Of a stretch of 64,000 nt of DNA, positions 23,120 through 36,343 are shown piece by piece. The position numbers were made by a program, and so were the translations under genes. The stretch is from Coenobita brevimanus (lineage: Eukaryota > Arthropoda > Malacostraca > Decapoda > Coenobitidae). The stretch covers positions 8,824,593 through 8,888,592 of the forward strand of contig CM064690.1 in NCBI GenBank assembly GCA_032717465.1, read 5' to 3'. The notes below the pieces were generated by a model. The model worked only from the letters and a program-made list of their open reading frames with translations, searched no databases and had not been told where the DNA came from. Each line of letters begins with the position of its first letter. Positions within the stretch are counted from its first letter, which is position 1.

Positions 23120-24435
23120 GACCAATAGCGGTCACATCTTCTCTTGGTAAGGTATTTGAAACTTTAATTAATAAGCATATTGTTAAACATCTTGAATCCA
23201 ATAACTTAATTAGTGATAGACAATACGGTTTTCGCCACGAAAGATCCACCATTGACATGCTCAATCTCTTAACTCATACCATCCATCAATCAATTGATCT
23301 TTTTGGAGAAACTCATGCAGTAGCTCTTGATATCTCTAAAGCTTTCGACAGAGTATGGCACCGTTCCCTGGTGTCCAAACTCCCTTGCTATGGGCTAACG
23401 TCTTTTGTTCCTTTGATTTCTTCTTATCTTAGTGACAGGAAAATAGGAGTAAAAGTAGATTATGTATATTCGAATTTCCACTCAATTAACGCCGGCGTGC
23501 CGCAGGGATCAGTTCTGGTGCCAACCCTATTTCTGGTTCATATTAATGATCTCTTATCTGTCACTCACAATCCCATTCACTCATATGCAGATGACTCAAC
23601 ACTGCATAGTTCATTCACACTCAGACATCCATTTACAAAGTCTAATATCTCTACCTCTCAACTCAGTACAGCCATCTCCATAAATCAAGATCTATCTACA
23701 ATCAGTGAATGGGGACAAAACAACCTTGTCTCTTTTAATGCTAGTAAAACTAAATATATACAGTTTACTAATAGACAGATATTACCAGATTCGTACATTA
23801 CCTTCAATGTTACTAATAATCCCATCTCCAAAAGCATTGAAATTCTTGGTGTCTCACTTAACAGTGCCCTCAGTTGGACCTATCATGTCAGACCACTTGC
23901 TAAAACCGCCTCAAAGAATCTTGGATTATTGTACAGAGTCCGTATCTTCTTCGCCGATGAGCAGTTAGCTATAATTTATAAGAGTCATGTGCACTCTCAG
24001 CTTGAATATTGCTCACCCTTGTGGAATGGTTGTGGAGAGGTTGCATTAAGACAACTAGACAAAATTCAGAATAAAGCCATTAGAATCATTAACAACCCTG
24101 CCATTACATATAAACTACCTCCCCTGCAAGTAAGAAGGAATGTTGCCTCCCTTGCATTATTTTACAGATTTTTTTTTGGCAAATGCTCAGACGAAGTTGC
24201 GTCCATGGTGCCACCTCTCCATGCCTTCCCTCGTGCTACATGGGCATCTGGTAGCGCTCATGACTGGAATGTCACTCAACCATATTGCAGAACTTCTGCC
24301 TATCAGAATTCTTTCATTCCCCGAACTGCATCTCTCTGGAACTCGCTTCCCCAGAGTTGTTTTCCTCCAAATTTCAATCCACAACTGTTCAAGTCTAACT
24401 GTTACAGATATTTTATGAACAGAGGACACCAGTAA
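23120..24435 (+). CDS. LINE copy E: reverse transcriptase core and C-terminus
   Basis: From the shifted NYRPIA block the frame reads through SDRQYGFR and then [14 protein letters not shown] (first catalytic Asp, near 23325). [11 protein letters not shown] and [10 protein letters not shown] (YADD catalytic box, near 23580) follow. The C-terminal part includes VSFNASKTKYIQF, LEYCSPLWNG and FIPRTASLWNSLPQSCFP, as in Jockey/I-group elements. The RT core is free of stops. With a single frameshift and a lost 5' end, this is a fairly young copy. Confidence 0.85.
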
Positions 24436-24445
24436 TCTGGTGTAT

Positions 24446-25430
24446 GGATTATTTTTTTTTACCCATTTGTTTTTCCTTCCTCCGTTCTGTTATTTATAAA
24501 AATAAAAAAAAAAATCTATTCCTGTAAAACTCTGTCCATGATACAGTATATATAACTGTTTAGGGGTTGCAAGAACAAGGTATCGAATATGTCACAAGAC
24601 TGATGTAGTTAAGGTGAAATTGATGTAGTAGAAATAAAACTTATACTTACCCTTTGTTGATGAGGGAGCATCTCTAAGAGCGATCCGGTCCTTCAGTCAT
24701 ACTCTATGGATTTCCATGCACAAGTTGCTTCACAAGCCAACTTCCGTACGGCGCCAAACTTAAGGTGCCTACTATTTTCACCACAAGGTGCCCTATTGAG
24801 TCACGCATTTTTCTAAGACTGCTGTGTTGTTTTCTAGCAAGTAGAGCTCTACCATGCATTCTGTTAGAGCCTTTACTTATTTTTTGCCACCTCCAGACGA
24901 TTTTATCTAGCTTGGGTGATATTTTGAAATGAAAGGGACTGGATATAGCCTTAATTAGTGCATGCACTACTGTTTTTTTCTTTTTTTGTTTTGTTTCACA
25001 AAAACATCCTGTGGTACTGTAATAAAAGGGAAATATATGCCATGCGACTGAATGAGTTAAAAGCAATAACACAGTTTTTTAAAATAAAGGAAAATTTGTC
25101 ACTTGCCATGTAGCACACCACAGCCATCTGTTTTATCTCCCAGTACTCTGTTTACTCTAACTGGGCCTAAAATTACAATCTCTTTATCTTGAATGCTAAG
25201 ATATAACAATATTTTAACAATTAAGTGCTATGGAAAGGATGTAGAACCGTAGTACTGTCTTTTCTGCCAATGAGCTGTATGAAATGAACAGGAAAATAAC
25301 GATTATCAAGGTGAAGTGAAGGTAAACATCCTGTAGCAATGTTTTTCCGACTCTTTCCAGCTTGAGATCGTTTTCCATGTTCTCTCCTTCTTCACTTGTA
25401 CCCGAGTATTTCTTTTCATCTGTCTGTCCA
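24446..25430. other. No gene; one diverged TTAA-ended repeat
   Basis: At about 24865-25065 the block GCCACCTCCAGACGATTTTAT and following AT-rich sequence resembles 40798-40915. The right end reads GCGACTGAATGAG then TTAA. That is an inverted, imperfect counterpart of the TTAACCCTTTCAGGCCGC at 40798, so a second TTAA-targeting family is possible. The left end here is too diverged to place. Confidence 0.35.
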
Positions 25431-26965
25431 CTGATCTCTCTATCTATCTATCTTCAGGCAGGCGGCTGAATCCCATAAGGGTTGGTCACAAACAAATTGC
25501 CTCCATATCGCCCTGTCCTCTAACGATTGCCTGCCGTCCCGCCAAATCACACCAACCTCTGTAGTATAATCACTCCATCTCATCCTTGGTCTCTCCCTCC
25601 CACTCTCCCCTTCCACCTCATTCACATAGACTCTGCTATAAGATCTCTCATTCTCCATCCTCTCCACGTGGCCAAACCATCTCAGAGTATTTCTCTTAAC
25701 ACTTTCAATCTCATCCATAACATCAACATCTCAGCGCTCCATGACTTTATTTATCTGTCAGTTTCACCATTTATCTCCACATATCCATCTCAAATATCTT
25801 TATTCCACTGCTCTCACTCCTTCTAGCAGGGTCCACGCTTCGTTTCCGTACGTTAGAGTAGGGATCACAGTACTCTCTTGCAATGACATTTTCATTTCCA
25901 TGCTCAGTTCCCTACTCCTTCTTACTGCTTTCAGTGAACCAACAACCTTTTTTCGATGCTGTACCCTTTCAAGCACTTCATCCTTTAAACTTCCATCATT
26001 ACTCATCCCACTACTTAAGTACTTGAATCCACTTTCATTCTCCATTTCCTCACTCTCCAGCCTGACTGCCTTCTGTGGTTTTATTCCTCTCAAAAATCAT
26101 AACACTGTTCTTATTTACATTCACTTTCAGATTCCTTAATCAGCAAACAACAGGACAGGAAGTTTCCATGTCCAACTCACTCTCATTTGAGACTGCATCA
26201 TCCACTTTACTACCTTGCATCTCTTTCATACCTCCAGCCATATGTAAACTGAACAGCCCAGAAGAAATGGCACTACCCTGTTTCAGTCCAAAATTCACAA
26301 TGAACTTGGTTAGTTCACTGTCCACACGCACTATAGCCCTAGCGCCGTCATATATAGTGTTCACAACATTCAACAATTTCCCATCTACGTATAGTTTAAT
26401 ACTTTTCTCATTCGTTCTCTGTGTGCTCTGTTATGTGGTTTCTCCAGGTTCTTGAAGGCAGCAAACAACTTCTTTCCCTTCACTAGGTACTTTTCCACTA
26501 AACATCATAGAATGAGTTTCTTATATTCGCAGTCTCTATCCTACCTAATGCCAACTTGTTCTGCTCCAAGTAATTCCTCGGTTATTCCCTAACCCTTTGA
26601 AAAGGTATCCTACCATAGCACCTCTATGACTGCCGTACATTTCTCTTTCCCTGTTTACTTTGTATGAGGGAACAATTACACCTGACTTCCAATCCTCCAG
26701 GACATTACATTCCTCCCAGGCAATCTGTGCATTTTCCAAATCCACTCTCTCCTCCGTATTTCATCATTTCGGTATACCCCATCTATTCTTGGAGTATTTC
26801 CCATTTTGACTTTCTTCATTGCTTCATATACTTCCATCGTACTGATCTCTTCTTTCTTACTCAACTCTCTTCTTCCCCTAGCCATTCCCTGACCATTTTT
26901 ACTTGCACTACTTTCACTGTCTCTGTATAACCGTATTTTCACTATGTTTTCTGTCTCTCCCAAGT
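25430..26965 (-). pseudogene. GATA-tailed LINE, decayed copy B
   Basis: Minus-strand fragments follow the RT order. EAMKKVKMGNTPRIDGV is near 26810. YDGARAIVRVDSEL is near 26340 and NFGLKQGSAIS near 26290. Next come SGFKYLSSGMSNDGSLKDE near 26010, STVIPTLTYGNEAWTLLEG near 25850 and LRWFGHVERMENE near 25680. The 3' non-coding end matches copies C and D (CACAAACAAATTGCCTCC on the plus strand) and finishes in a (TATC)n tract at 25437-25452. The FADD catalytic region is not readable and frames are broken throughout. The endonuclease is missing. Confidence 0.8.
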
Positions 26966-27011
26966 GAGTTGATTCTACTTATATATCTCTGTCATCTTAT
27001 TTCAAAGGTGC

Positions 27012-27215
27012 AGAAGAGGACGCCTTCACGCAGTGAAATTTAAGTAGGTGGATTCATCCTCCGGATGTTCAAAGGTCCCTCGACATCTCTTTTCCCCTAG
27101 GGAAGGATTGTCGACTGAAAGAAGATAACTTCAGCCTGCAGTCCATCAATTTCAAGTTTCAGGGACCACACAGCAACAACAGCCTATTACCACCTTCCTT
27201 CTCCCTATTGATTTG
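27012..27215 (+). mobile_element. CAA-tailed interspersed repeat, copy 2
   Basis: It begins GGACGCCTTCACGCAGTG, contains GATAACTTCAGCCTGCAGTCC and ends near CAGCAACAACAGCC, in the same block order as the copies at 13275 (minus), 39588, 40565 and 42760. A shorter piece with the same opening (GAGACGCCTTCCCTTAGTGG) lies at 27587-27640. Confidence 0.5.
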
Positions 27216-27240
27216 TTCCTATTATTCTTTTCTAATGCCC

Positions 27241-27241
<1 letters not shown>

Positions 27242-27331
<90 letters not shown>
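27242..27331. repeat. (TA)n microsatellite
   Basis: About 88 bases of uninterrupted TA. Confidence 0.97.
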
Positions 27332-27334
<3 letters not shown>

Positions 27335-27766
27335 TATTTTATCATCTTTAATTTTTCTGCTATTGTTTGTTCATTTTTGCTGGAGGGAAATACGTCACTT
27401 TCAGTTTTAACAGTGGACCACATAATGCCACTCAGCGAAGAGCAATGGTCACTTGCGTCTTACATGTCAGGACTACGTAGCCTAGCCCCAGGTCTCTACT
27501 GTACGTTCCTGACAGATGAATATAAGAATGGTTAATAGGTAACCTGACGACAATTTGCACGTACTCGTATGCCCACCCAAAACATGCTGAAGAGAGACGC
27601 CTTCCCTTAGTGGCACCGATGCACCCGGAGGGAGGACCTCCCTGGATGCACAAGCGTTCCTAGACTCCTCCCTCCCTCTCCACAAAGTGTCGTGGGTTAC
27701 ACTGTGAACCGCCTGCTTTCCACTAGGTTCTCGTACATATCAGCCCACGGTTGCAAATATTCTTGG
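27332..27766. other. No gene seen
   Basis: Frames of up to 73 codons on both strands without recognisable content, apart from the short repeat piece at 27587-27640. Confidence 0.4.
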
Positions 27767-27878
<112 letters not shown>

Positions 27879-27984
27879 AAATGACCTACAATCCACATTA
27901 TTCTATTTTTAAAAAATGGCGTCTTTAGCTGAAAACAGGAATAACATAAAGGTTTTGGAATTTCTATCATCCCTTTCCTTTATC

Positions 27985-29745
<1,761 letters not shown>

Positions 29746-30175
29746 CGTAGTTCAAGCGTTTACTGCTCTCGTGTGAATACCTCAGTCCGAGCGAAGATCC
29801 TTCGTGCCTCATCTTCCATGGGCTTTTGTAAGTTTCTCATCTTTTCTCAGATTTTTTTTTTTTTTTAATACAAGGAAGTCAGTAAATATGCAGACAGGCG
29901 TACACCAGGCTGTGTTTTTTTTTCTTTTTTTTTTTTTATGTGTCCAACTCTGGGCATAAGCTTCACAGCCTGCTCCCAAGGCCCAGTAGTCCTACATACC
30001 ATGCATCTCTACATGTCTTCACTTCGGCGCTAACACCCACCATCCATATTGAATACATGCGAGGGCTGTCTCATACAGGACTGGTGTACTGGTATTAGCG
30101 GGGGTATTTTTACGACATGTCGGCGGGTCTTCTGGTAGATCAGTAAAGTTTGCTTTTATGAAATTCAAATCCTTA
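29746..30175. other. No gene seen
   Basis: Contains two T-runs (near 29850 and 29920); nothing else recognised. Confidence 0.4.
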
Positions 30176-30179
30176 AACT

Positions 30180-30262
30180 GTTCCCTGCCCCAGCGGGGAT
30201 TTGAACTTGGGTCCGGTAGGACTGCAGGCCACAAAAATTTCTCCCTACACCAAGTAGATAAG
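30180..30262 (-). mobile_element. tRNA-derived SINE head
   Basis: On the minus strand, AGTTCAAATCC (30197-30207) is a one-mismatch B box, and TTGGTGTAGGG (about 30243-30253) is a plausible A box about 45 bases upstream. No acceptor stem. Confidence 0.5.
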
Positions 30263-30444
30263 TTGATATAGGCGTAAAACTTAGGAAATAAAAAAGCTTT
30301 GCGTCCTCTTAGTTTCCCTTGAATTAGACATGAGAAAAGTTAAAAATGAACAAATCAACACACATTGGGTATTTTGTTTTAACAAAATGAGCTAACAGAG
30401 CGAGGGACAACGCTACACTACATGTAGTTGGGGGATAGGGCTCA

Positions 30445-31035
30445 TAACCAAAACTTGGTTATCTCAGAAACCACTAAGGCCAAAGCAGATCTGCTTACAC
30501 CGTTGGAAAGCTTGTACAAAAGTAAAGGATGTTGCTTATGTCGCTTTTCTTTAAAAATTCGCCACCGTAATGCTGAAAAGAAAAAAAAATCAAATTCAGA
30601 ACTATACTCTAAATGTCTTTGAAACTATTAGAGATAGAGCAGACTTACGGCACCGTAGGAAACCTTGGTGAAAGTAACAGGTGTTACGCAAGCGACTTTT
30701 CTCAAAACTGGCCACCACATTGCTGAAATAAAAACCATAATTGCTAAACGGAGAACCAACACCTTCCTCTGACCCTATTAAAGCTAAAGCAAATATACGC
30801 ACAACGCTGGAAAGCTTATGGAAAAGCAATTTGATTTACTTATGTACCTTCAAACAAAAATCTCCATCCTTTAACTAGAAAAAGTAAAAAAAGAAAAAAA
30901 TCAGGTAAAACAACAAAACTACGTTATCGTGGAAACTATCAGAGCCAAGTCGAATCTAAGTACACAGTTGGAATGCTTGTGGAAAAGTAATAACTGTTAC
31001 GTAGGTAGCTATTCGCAAAATATTTCAGAGTTCAC
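30445..31035. repeat. Degenerate tandem array, period about 158 bp
   Basis: The motif GAAACTATTAGAG and its variants recur near 30465, 30618, 30773 and 30935. Each is followed by a GGAAAGCTTGTG-like block, then GTTAC or GTTGC, and a TTTCTCAAAA-like block. That is roughly 3.7 diverged units in the same orientation. Confidence 0.6.
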
Positions 31036-31440
31036 ATTAACATTAGGGAAGTGGGGTGGCACGCTCTTTTTAGCTAGAACAGTAACCTAAGTAAGCTTTC
31101 TCACTTGAACACGTTCGACACTTTCAAGGGTGGATGCCCATAACAATATGCCAGGATTCTCGCCATCTAAGAGCGAATACAGCTCACACAATAGGACAGG
31201 GCTCACAAGGTTTTAACCTCTTGAGTTTCACTTCAATAAGACACGAAGAGGAGCAAAAGGAAACAATAAAAAAAAAAAAAACAATAGATAGACATACATG
31301 GAGTATTGTGCTCAAGAGTTTACACCAACACTAAGCAGTGCATAGAAGTAAGAAAACAAAAAGCAAGGAGCATTCAGAGCAACACCCTTGCCCTCGATTA
31401 GTATTATGTGCCGGGCAGTTCAATGTGGCCTGTATTTTTT
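31036..31440. other. No gene seen
   Basis: Anonymous sequence with an A-run at 31268-31281, ending at a T-run of about 27 bases (31435-31458). Confidence 0.4.
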
Positions 31441-31459
31441 TTTTTTTTTTTTTTTTTTG

Positions 31460-32209
31460 GCAGACTGTTCTCAAAATCCATTCACTTCATTCATGTCTTA
31501 CTTTCAACTAATCCACGTCAGCCATAAAAGTTGCCAAACTTGACATAGAACTGATATACAGTATTGGACTCTGATTTCTGCTTAAATTCAAATTTTTTCA
31601 TCCTTGGCTGATCCCCAATCTCTGCTCAAACTTTGTATTTAAAAAATCATTTATAGGGGTAACATTATTTTGATTTTACTCTGTGACCTTGATTTTGACG
31701 GATTGTTCTCAAAATTGAGTCCCATCATCTATACTTTATGATGAACCATTCCATGAAGTTTTGTATAAATCGGATGAAACCGTTTAATTTGGCTTCGCCA
31801 TGTCACCATGACCTTTGGCCAGTTGTTCTAAAAAAGGATAAGTTCACTCCTGCGCTGACCCTTAACCGACCCAGTAAATCTGGTTAAAAAAAGATTAAAA
31901 CATTTTTAGTTATACTGTTCACAGAGAAACATGGGCCGAGGTTTGACCTTGGCTTGTGATCTTAACCGTTGACTGGATTGTCATAAGACTGAATTCCTTT
32001 GTCCTTTTCTTAACACCAACCCTTCCATCAAATCTTACCTAAATCAAATTAATATGTTATAATGTGACTTTGCTGTGTAACCTTTACATTTGACCCATTA
32101 TTCTCAAAGCTGACTGACCCTCAGCCCTTCTACCAAGTTTCCTTAAAATAGGGTCAAAACTGTTGAAATATTCTGTTAACACGAAAACAGGTAGACACGC
32201 AAACAGAAT
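31460..32209 (-). repeat. Degenerate tandem array related to 44.3-45.3 kb, opposite orientation
   Basis: A block of the type TGACCTT...GATTGTTCTCAAAA...CCATGAAGTTTTGTATAAATC recurs about every 120-155 bases (for example near 31468, 31702, 31824, 31977 and 32097). Reverse-complemented, it matches the units at 44.3-45.3 kb (ATCTGAACCAAAGCTGG..., TTTTGAGTGCAATCTGTCG, AAGGTCAAG). Non-coding. Confidence 0.5.
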
Positions 32210-32254
32210 CCCGCCTAGCGAAACATCACACCCTCAGGGCTTTGCCTAGGCGGG
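32210..32254. repeat. Perfect 9-bp inverted repeat (hairpin)
   Basis: CCCGCCTAG (32210-32218) pairs perfectly with CTAGGCGGG (32246-32254) around a 27-base loop. It marks the end of the preceding array and may be a terminal structure of that repeat family. Confidence 0.7.
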
Positions 32255-32420
32255 TGTAATAAGACACTTTTCATTTTTCACAAGGGTTTCAACACTTGTG
32301 AGTTTCCCTTGAATAAAACACACAGAGGCAACACTCACAACACTGGCCGGCTGTATTGTTGCCTTCAGCTAGAAGACGTCATTTGTACACCCTCGCTCGC
32401 AAAGTGGGAACAAGTTTTAC

Positions 32421-32440
32421 TCTCTCTCTCTCTCTCTCTC

Positions 32441-32488
<48 letters not shown>
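32421..32488. repeat. (CT)n(GT)n microsatellite
   Basis: About 22 bases of CT followed by about 45 bases of GT. Confidence 0.95.
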
Positions 32489-32489
<1 letters not shown>

Positions 32490-33118
32490 CATGAAATTTT
32501 CCTTTCTGTATTAAACACAGTCTACCTCCCAGCCAGCTATTAAGTCTCTGTATTCTGCCCCGGCCGCTCCGTAGCCTACGTTGCAAGAACCGTGTTGAAC
32601 TCCAGGATGCTCATCCATAAGTGCCCACACGATGAATGGTCCGAGTTATCTTCCTTGGTAATTGCAGTCCCTTCTGACACACACCTAGGTCAGCAAGGCG
32701 TGGTGATGTTGGCAAGTGGATTTGTAAATATACTATCTATCTATCTATTGCCAGACGCCTCAATCCCGTTCGGGGTGGCCACAAACAAATCGCCTCCACG
32801 TCGCCCTGTCCCCCGCCATTTCACTGCCCCTCTCCCAACTCACACACCCCTCTCTCATATACCTCTCCACCCCATCCCTTCATCTCATCTTCGGCCTCTC
32901 CCTCACTCTTCCCCCCTCCACCTCACTCACATACACTCTCTTCGTCAGTCTTTCACCCTCCATCCTCTCCACATGGCCAAACCACCTCAGTGTATTCCTC
33001 CTAACGTTTCCTATCACATCCACATCCACACCACAAAGCTCTTTTATATTCACATTTGTCAGCCTGTCTCACGATGTGACTCCACAGGCTCCTCTTAAAA
33101 ACCTCATTTCCACTGCTC

Positions 33119-33726
33119 TCACTCTTGACTTTGTCCTTCCAGCAACGTCCAAGCTTCACTTCCATATGTTAGAGTTGGTATCACAATACTGTCATGTAGT
33201 AACTTTTTCACTTCCATGCTCACTTCCCTGCTTCTTATCACTGCTTTCAAGGAACCAGCAACCTTTCTTCCCTGCTGTACCCTGTCAAGCACTTCACCCT
33301 CCAAACCTCCATCCTTACTCATCACACTACCCAAGTACTTAAACGTACACACATTTTCCAATTCCTCGCCATCCAACCTCGCCGTACATTCACTGCCTTC
33401 ACCTCTCTCAAAGAGCATCACTTTACTCTTCCCAACATTCACCTTTTGATTCCATTTCTTACACACTCTCTCAAACTCATCCACCAAGCCTTGCAGCTCT
33501 CTTTGTCTTCACTCAACAACACAGTATCATCTGCAAACAACAGCACAGGGAATTTCCAAACACTACCCTCTCTCACCAGGGCCACTCCAACATCCACTAC
33601 CCTACCTTGTACCTCTTTTATTACCCCATCCATGTACAGATTGAACAACCATGGAGACATGACACATCCCTGTTTCAACCCAACCTTCAAAGAGAAAAAT
33701 TCACTCACTTCACCATCCACATGCAC
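33119..33726 (-). CDS. LINE copy C: RT catalytic and thumb region, two frames
   Basis: 33439-33726 reads EFFSLKVGLKQGCVMSPWLF and VLLFADDTVLLSEDKE, with the FADD catalytic pair intact. 33119-33487 continues in another frame with WNQKVNVGKSKVMLF, FKYLGSVMSKDGGLEGE and IPTLTYGSEAWTLLEG. A frameshift near 33465 separates them. Downstream (about 33115-32760) the HVERM-type C-terminal block is readable in a third frame. Confidence 0.82.
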
Positions 33727-34325
33727 TGCGCCTTAGCACCATCATACATACTCTTCACAGCATTCAACAACTTCCCATCTACTCCATATATTCTTAATAC
33801 TTTCCACAATCTTTGTCTATCCACCCTCTCATATGCTTTCTCCAAATCCATGAAAGTTGCATACAACTTCTTTCCCTTCTCTAGATACTTTTCCACTAAA
33901 GATCTAAGAATGAATATCTGATCTACACAACCTCTTCCCTTCCTAAAGCCTCCCTGTTCTTCTCCAGCTAATTCCTCTGTTCTTTCTCTAACTCTGTCAA
34001 TAAGTATCCTACCATACACTTTTCCTATTATACTAAGAAGACAAATGCCACTATGATTACCAGACACTTTTTTTTTCCCTTTTCCTTTGTACAAGGGAAT
34101 AATTATACCTGACTTCCAATTCTCCAGGACTCTACCTTCCTCCCAGGCCAATCTGCACATTTTCCACATCCATTCTACTATTATCTCTCCCCCATACTTC
34201 AGCGTTTCACCACACACTCCATCAATTCCTGGGGCTTTCCCCAATTTAACTTTCTTCATTGCTTCCACAACTTCTATCCTACTGATTTCTTCATGTCTTC
34301 TCACCTCCCTCCTCCTCCCAGCCAT
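33705..34325 (-). CDS. LINE copy C: reverse transcriptase N-half
   Basis: In the same frame as the preceding part, separated by one stop. Motifs in order are KLGKAPGIDGVCGETLKYGG, GIIIPLYKGKGKK, NHSGICLLSIIGKVYGRIL, EEQGGFRKGRGCVDQIF and LYATFMDLEKAYERVDRQ, with the first catalytic Asp. The frame then shifts at about 33715 inside the segment before the FADD block. Overlap with 33439-33726 shows the shift is local. Confidence 0.83.
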   Translation of the reverse strand: MAGRRREVRRHEEISRIEVVEAMKKVKLGKAPGIDGVCGETLKYGGEIIVEWMWKMCRLAWEEGRVLENWKSGIIIPLYKGKGKKKVSGNHSGICLLSIIGKVYGRILIDRVRERTEELAGEEQGGFRKGRGCVDQIFILRSLVEKYLEKGKKLYATFMDLEKAYERVDRQRLWKVLRIYGVDGKLLNAVKSMYDGAKAQCMWMVK

Positions 34326-34328
34326 ATC

Positions 34329-35168
34329 CTAACCACTTATACTCGCATTAATTCCATCCTCTATGTTCAACAATTCCTTAAAGTGTTCTCTCCATCTGCT
34401 CACTTTTTCTCCCTTCTCCACTAGTAATCTACCATTTTTATCTTTCACTCCCCTGCTAACTTCACTTCCACCCTGTCTTACTCTTTTCATCTCTTTCCAG
34501 AACATTTTCTTACAGTTCCTCCACTTTACAGTCAAGTTCCTTCCAAATTCCTCATCCGCTCTCTTCTTACTCTCTCTTACTAATCTTTTCACCTCTCTCT
34601 TTCTTTCTACATATAACTCTGTCTTCAGCCTCTCAACTTCTTCCACGCCCCTATTTCTCATCCATTCATTGTATGCTTTCTTCTTTTGTGCCACAGCCTG
34701 TCTTACCTCTTCATTCCACCACGCTGTTCCTTGCACCCCTCTCCGTCTTCTCTTCCTCCCACACACATCACATGCTGCACATATTTCTTCTGTAAACATC
34801 CTGCACACACCTTCCACGTCCCCCATCTGCTCCAATTCATATTTGCCCAATCGTTCCTTCACTTCTCTCTTATACTCTGCCTTTTTCTCATCCTCTTGTA
34901 ACCTTTTCATTCTCCTTACAGATACTCCTTCTTCCCATCCCTCCCTTCTATTTCTCCATCCTAATTGGACCTTGATTCTGGCCACCACCAAGCAGTGGTC
35001 AGAAAGTCCACTCCCCCAACCTCTATAAGTTCTTGCATCCATTACACATTTTCGCATCCTTTCATCCACACACACATAATCAATCATTGCCTTCCTTTCA
35101 TTCAGTTCACCACCCACCCTTCTCATCACTCGCCATGTGTGCCTGAAGAGGGTATTGGCTATCACCAA
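34329..35168 (-). CDS. LINE copy C: endonuclease C-part and basic linker
   Basis: The 279-codon frame starts inside the EEP domain (ANTLFRHTWR, IDYVCVDERMR). It contains WGSGLSDHCLVVARI with the terminal Asp-His pair. A highly basic linker follows (GRKRRRRGVQGTAWW, ERKREVKRLVRESKKRADEE). It ends INASISG at a TAG where copy D has TGG (Trp). The next frame continues in register, so the break is one nonsense mutation. Confidence 0.82.
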   Translation of the reverse strand: MVIANTLFRHTWRVMRRVGGELNERKAMIDYVCVDERMRKCVMDARTYRGWGSGLSDHCLVVARIKVQLGWRNRREGWEEGVSVRRMKRLQEDEKKAEYKREVKERLGKYELEQMGDVEGVCRMFTEEICAACDVCGRKRRRRGVQGTAWWNEEVRQAVAQKKKAYNEWMRNRGVEEVERLKTELYVERKREVKRLVRESKKRADEEFGRNLTVKWRNCKKMFWKEMKRVRQGGSEVSRGVKDKNGRLLVEKGEKVSRWREHFKELLNIEDGINASISG

Positions 35169-35712
35169 CCCCCTCCCAGCTACAAATGTCCACTAACGCA
35201 CTGCCATTCTCATCTATCTCAGCAGGCACACCCCACTCACCAACTATTCCACCCACCTTCACATTCCCTACTTTACCATTCATATCACCGATCAAAAACA
35301 CTCTCTCATTCCTTCCAAACTTTTCCATGCACACTTCCACGTTTGTCCAGAACTCTTCTTTCACTCTGCTTGCACAATCATGCGTTGGCACATACACACA
35401 CACAATCGCCCACATTTGTATTCCAAGTTTCAATCTTACCCACACAATCCTTGACCCATCTGATTCATACTCTCTTATGCTCTTCTTCCGTCTTTTACTC
35501 AGAGCTATACATACTTCTTCTTTTGCCCTCTCATTCTCACCTACTCCTGCACATATACCCCATCCATACTCCCAGTCTCTCACACTCTCACCTCTCCATT
35601 TCGTTTCAGTTATTCCGCATACATCAACTTTCGCACCCTTAAGCACCTGGACGCTCTCTCTCTCTTTCACCTCACCATTCGCTCCCCTTACATTCCAAGT
35701 GCCGATTTGGGA
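35107..35712 (-). CDS. LINE copy C: EEP endonuclease, N-terminal part
   Basis: This frame begins with TWNVRGANGEV and carries VDVCGITETKWRG, with the catalytic Glu. ANVCVYVP-like residues (VCVYVPTHD) and RVFLIGDMNGKVG, with the Asp/Asn pair of the active site, follow. It ends shortly after ALVDICSWEG, where the family continues in the next frame. The endonuclease would nick target DNA to prime reverse transcription. All readable catalytic residues in this part are intact. Confidence 0.82.
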   Translation of the reverse strand, partial: SQIGTWNVRGANGEVKERESVQVLKGAKVDVCGITETKWRGESVRDWEYGWGICAGVGENERAKEEVCIALSKRRKKSIREYESDGSRIVWVRLKLGIQMWAIVCVYVPTHDCASRVKEEFWTNVEVCMEKFGRNERVFLIGDMNGKVGNVKVGGIVGEWGVPAEIDENGSALVDICSWEGVGDSQYPLQAHMASDEKGGW

Positions 35713-36075
35713 AATATTCGATGGTTTGTAAATATTAGCCTGTAAATACGCAAGTGTTTGAAAAGTTAGATTTTAAACATTAGAATTTGTACTATTAAGG
35801 TATGGAAATATTCCAGGACTTGCAGATGTTCGAGGGTTTATAAATATTCGATTTTTTGTAAATATTCGTCGATTTGCAAATATTCGATGGTTTGTAAGCA
35901 TTAGTTGGTGTGTAAATATTAGTTGTTTTGTACGTTTTCGATGGTTTGTAAATATGCGACGTTTTGGAAATATTCAATGGCTTGAAAATATTCGACGGTC
36001 TGTAATTTATGAAAGACCTGCAAATGTTCAGTAGTTTGTAAGTACTCGAAGATTTAGCAGATAGTTGAACATCTG
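35713..36075. repeat. Minisatellite, about 16-19 bp period
   Basis: Some 15-20 diverged units of the type GTAAATATTCGATGGTTT stand in direct tandem. It fills the gap between the 5' ends of the two head-to-head LINE copies. A weaker piece (AAATTCGAAAGGTTTGCAGATG) reappears past copy D at about 38430-38465, suggesting that the array was longer and that copy D landed within it. Confidence 0.8.
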
Positions 36076-36343
36076 TAAATACGTGAGTCTGACAGTACTA
36101 CACTTTTTAAAAGATATTATAGAGTTGGATATTCTCGTTCATGAGGAACGATTGGGCAAATATGAATTGGAGCAGATGGGGGACGTGGAAGGTGTGTGCA
36201 AGATATTTACAGAAGAAATATGTGCAGCTTGTGATGTGGTGTGTGGGAGGAAGAGAAGAAGGAGGGGGGTGCAAGGAACAGCGTGGTGGACTGAAGAGGT
36301 GAGACAGGCTGTGGCACAAAAGAAGAAAGCATACAATGAATGA

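Larger units (their letters stand above)
21790..24445 (+). mobile_element. EEP+RT non-LTR retrotransposon (Jockey/I-like), copy E
   Basis: A 5'-truncated LINE with a partial exonuclease-endonuclease-phosphatase (EEP) domain and a complete RT. Two long frames (21950-23119 and 23257-24435) are parts of one protein. At about 23119 a one-base deletion in the NYRPIA block shifts the frame, and the reading continues from 23120 in the next frame. EEP sequence before 21950 is present (NSEDSLMLHLC) but frame-shifted. After the stop at 24435 a T-rich 3' region and an A-rich stretch near 24500-24515 may mark the tail. No RNase H is visible. Confidence 0.85.
32735..35712 (-). mobile_element. GATA-tailed LINE, near-complete copy C (endonuclease + RT)
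   Basis: The minus strand carries, 5' to 3', an EEP endonuclease, a long linker, the RT and the C-terminal domain, followed by a non-coding end and a (GATA)-type tail (CAATAGATAGATAGATAG on the minus strand, 32735-32752). It starts at IGTWNVRG (35700-35712), the first motif of the EEP fold, so little is missing at the 5' end of the protein. Breaks: a frameshift near 35140, one stop at 34329-34331, and frameshifts near 33715, 33465 and 33118. Copy D (36147-38266) is the same family in opposite orientation. Confidence 0.88.
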
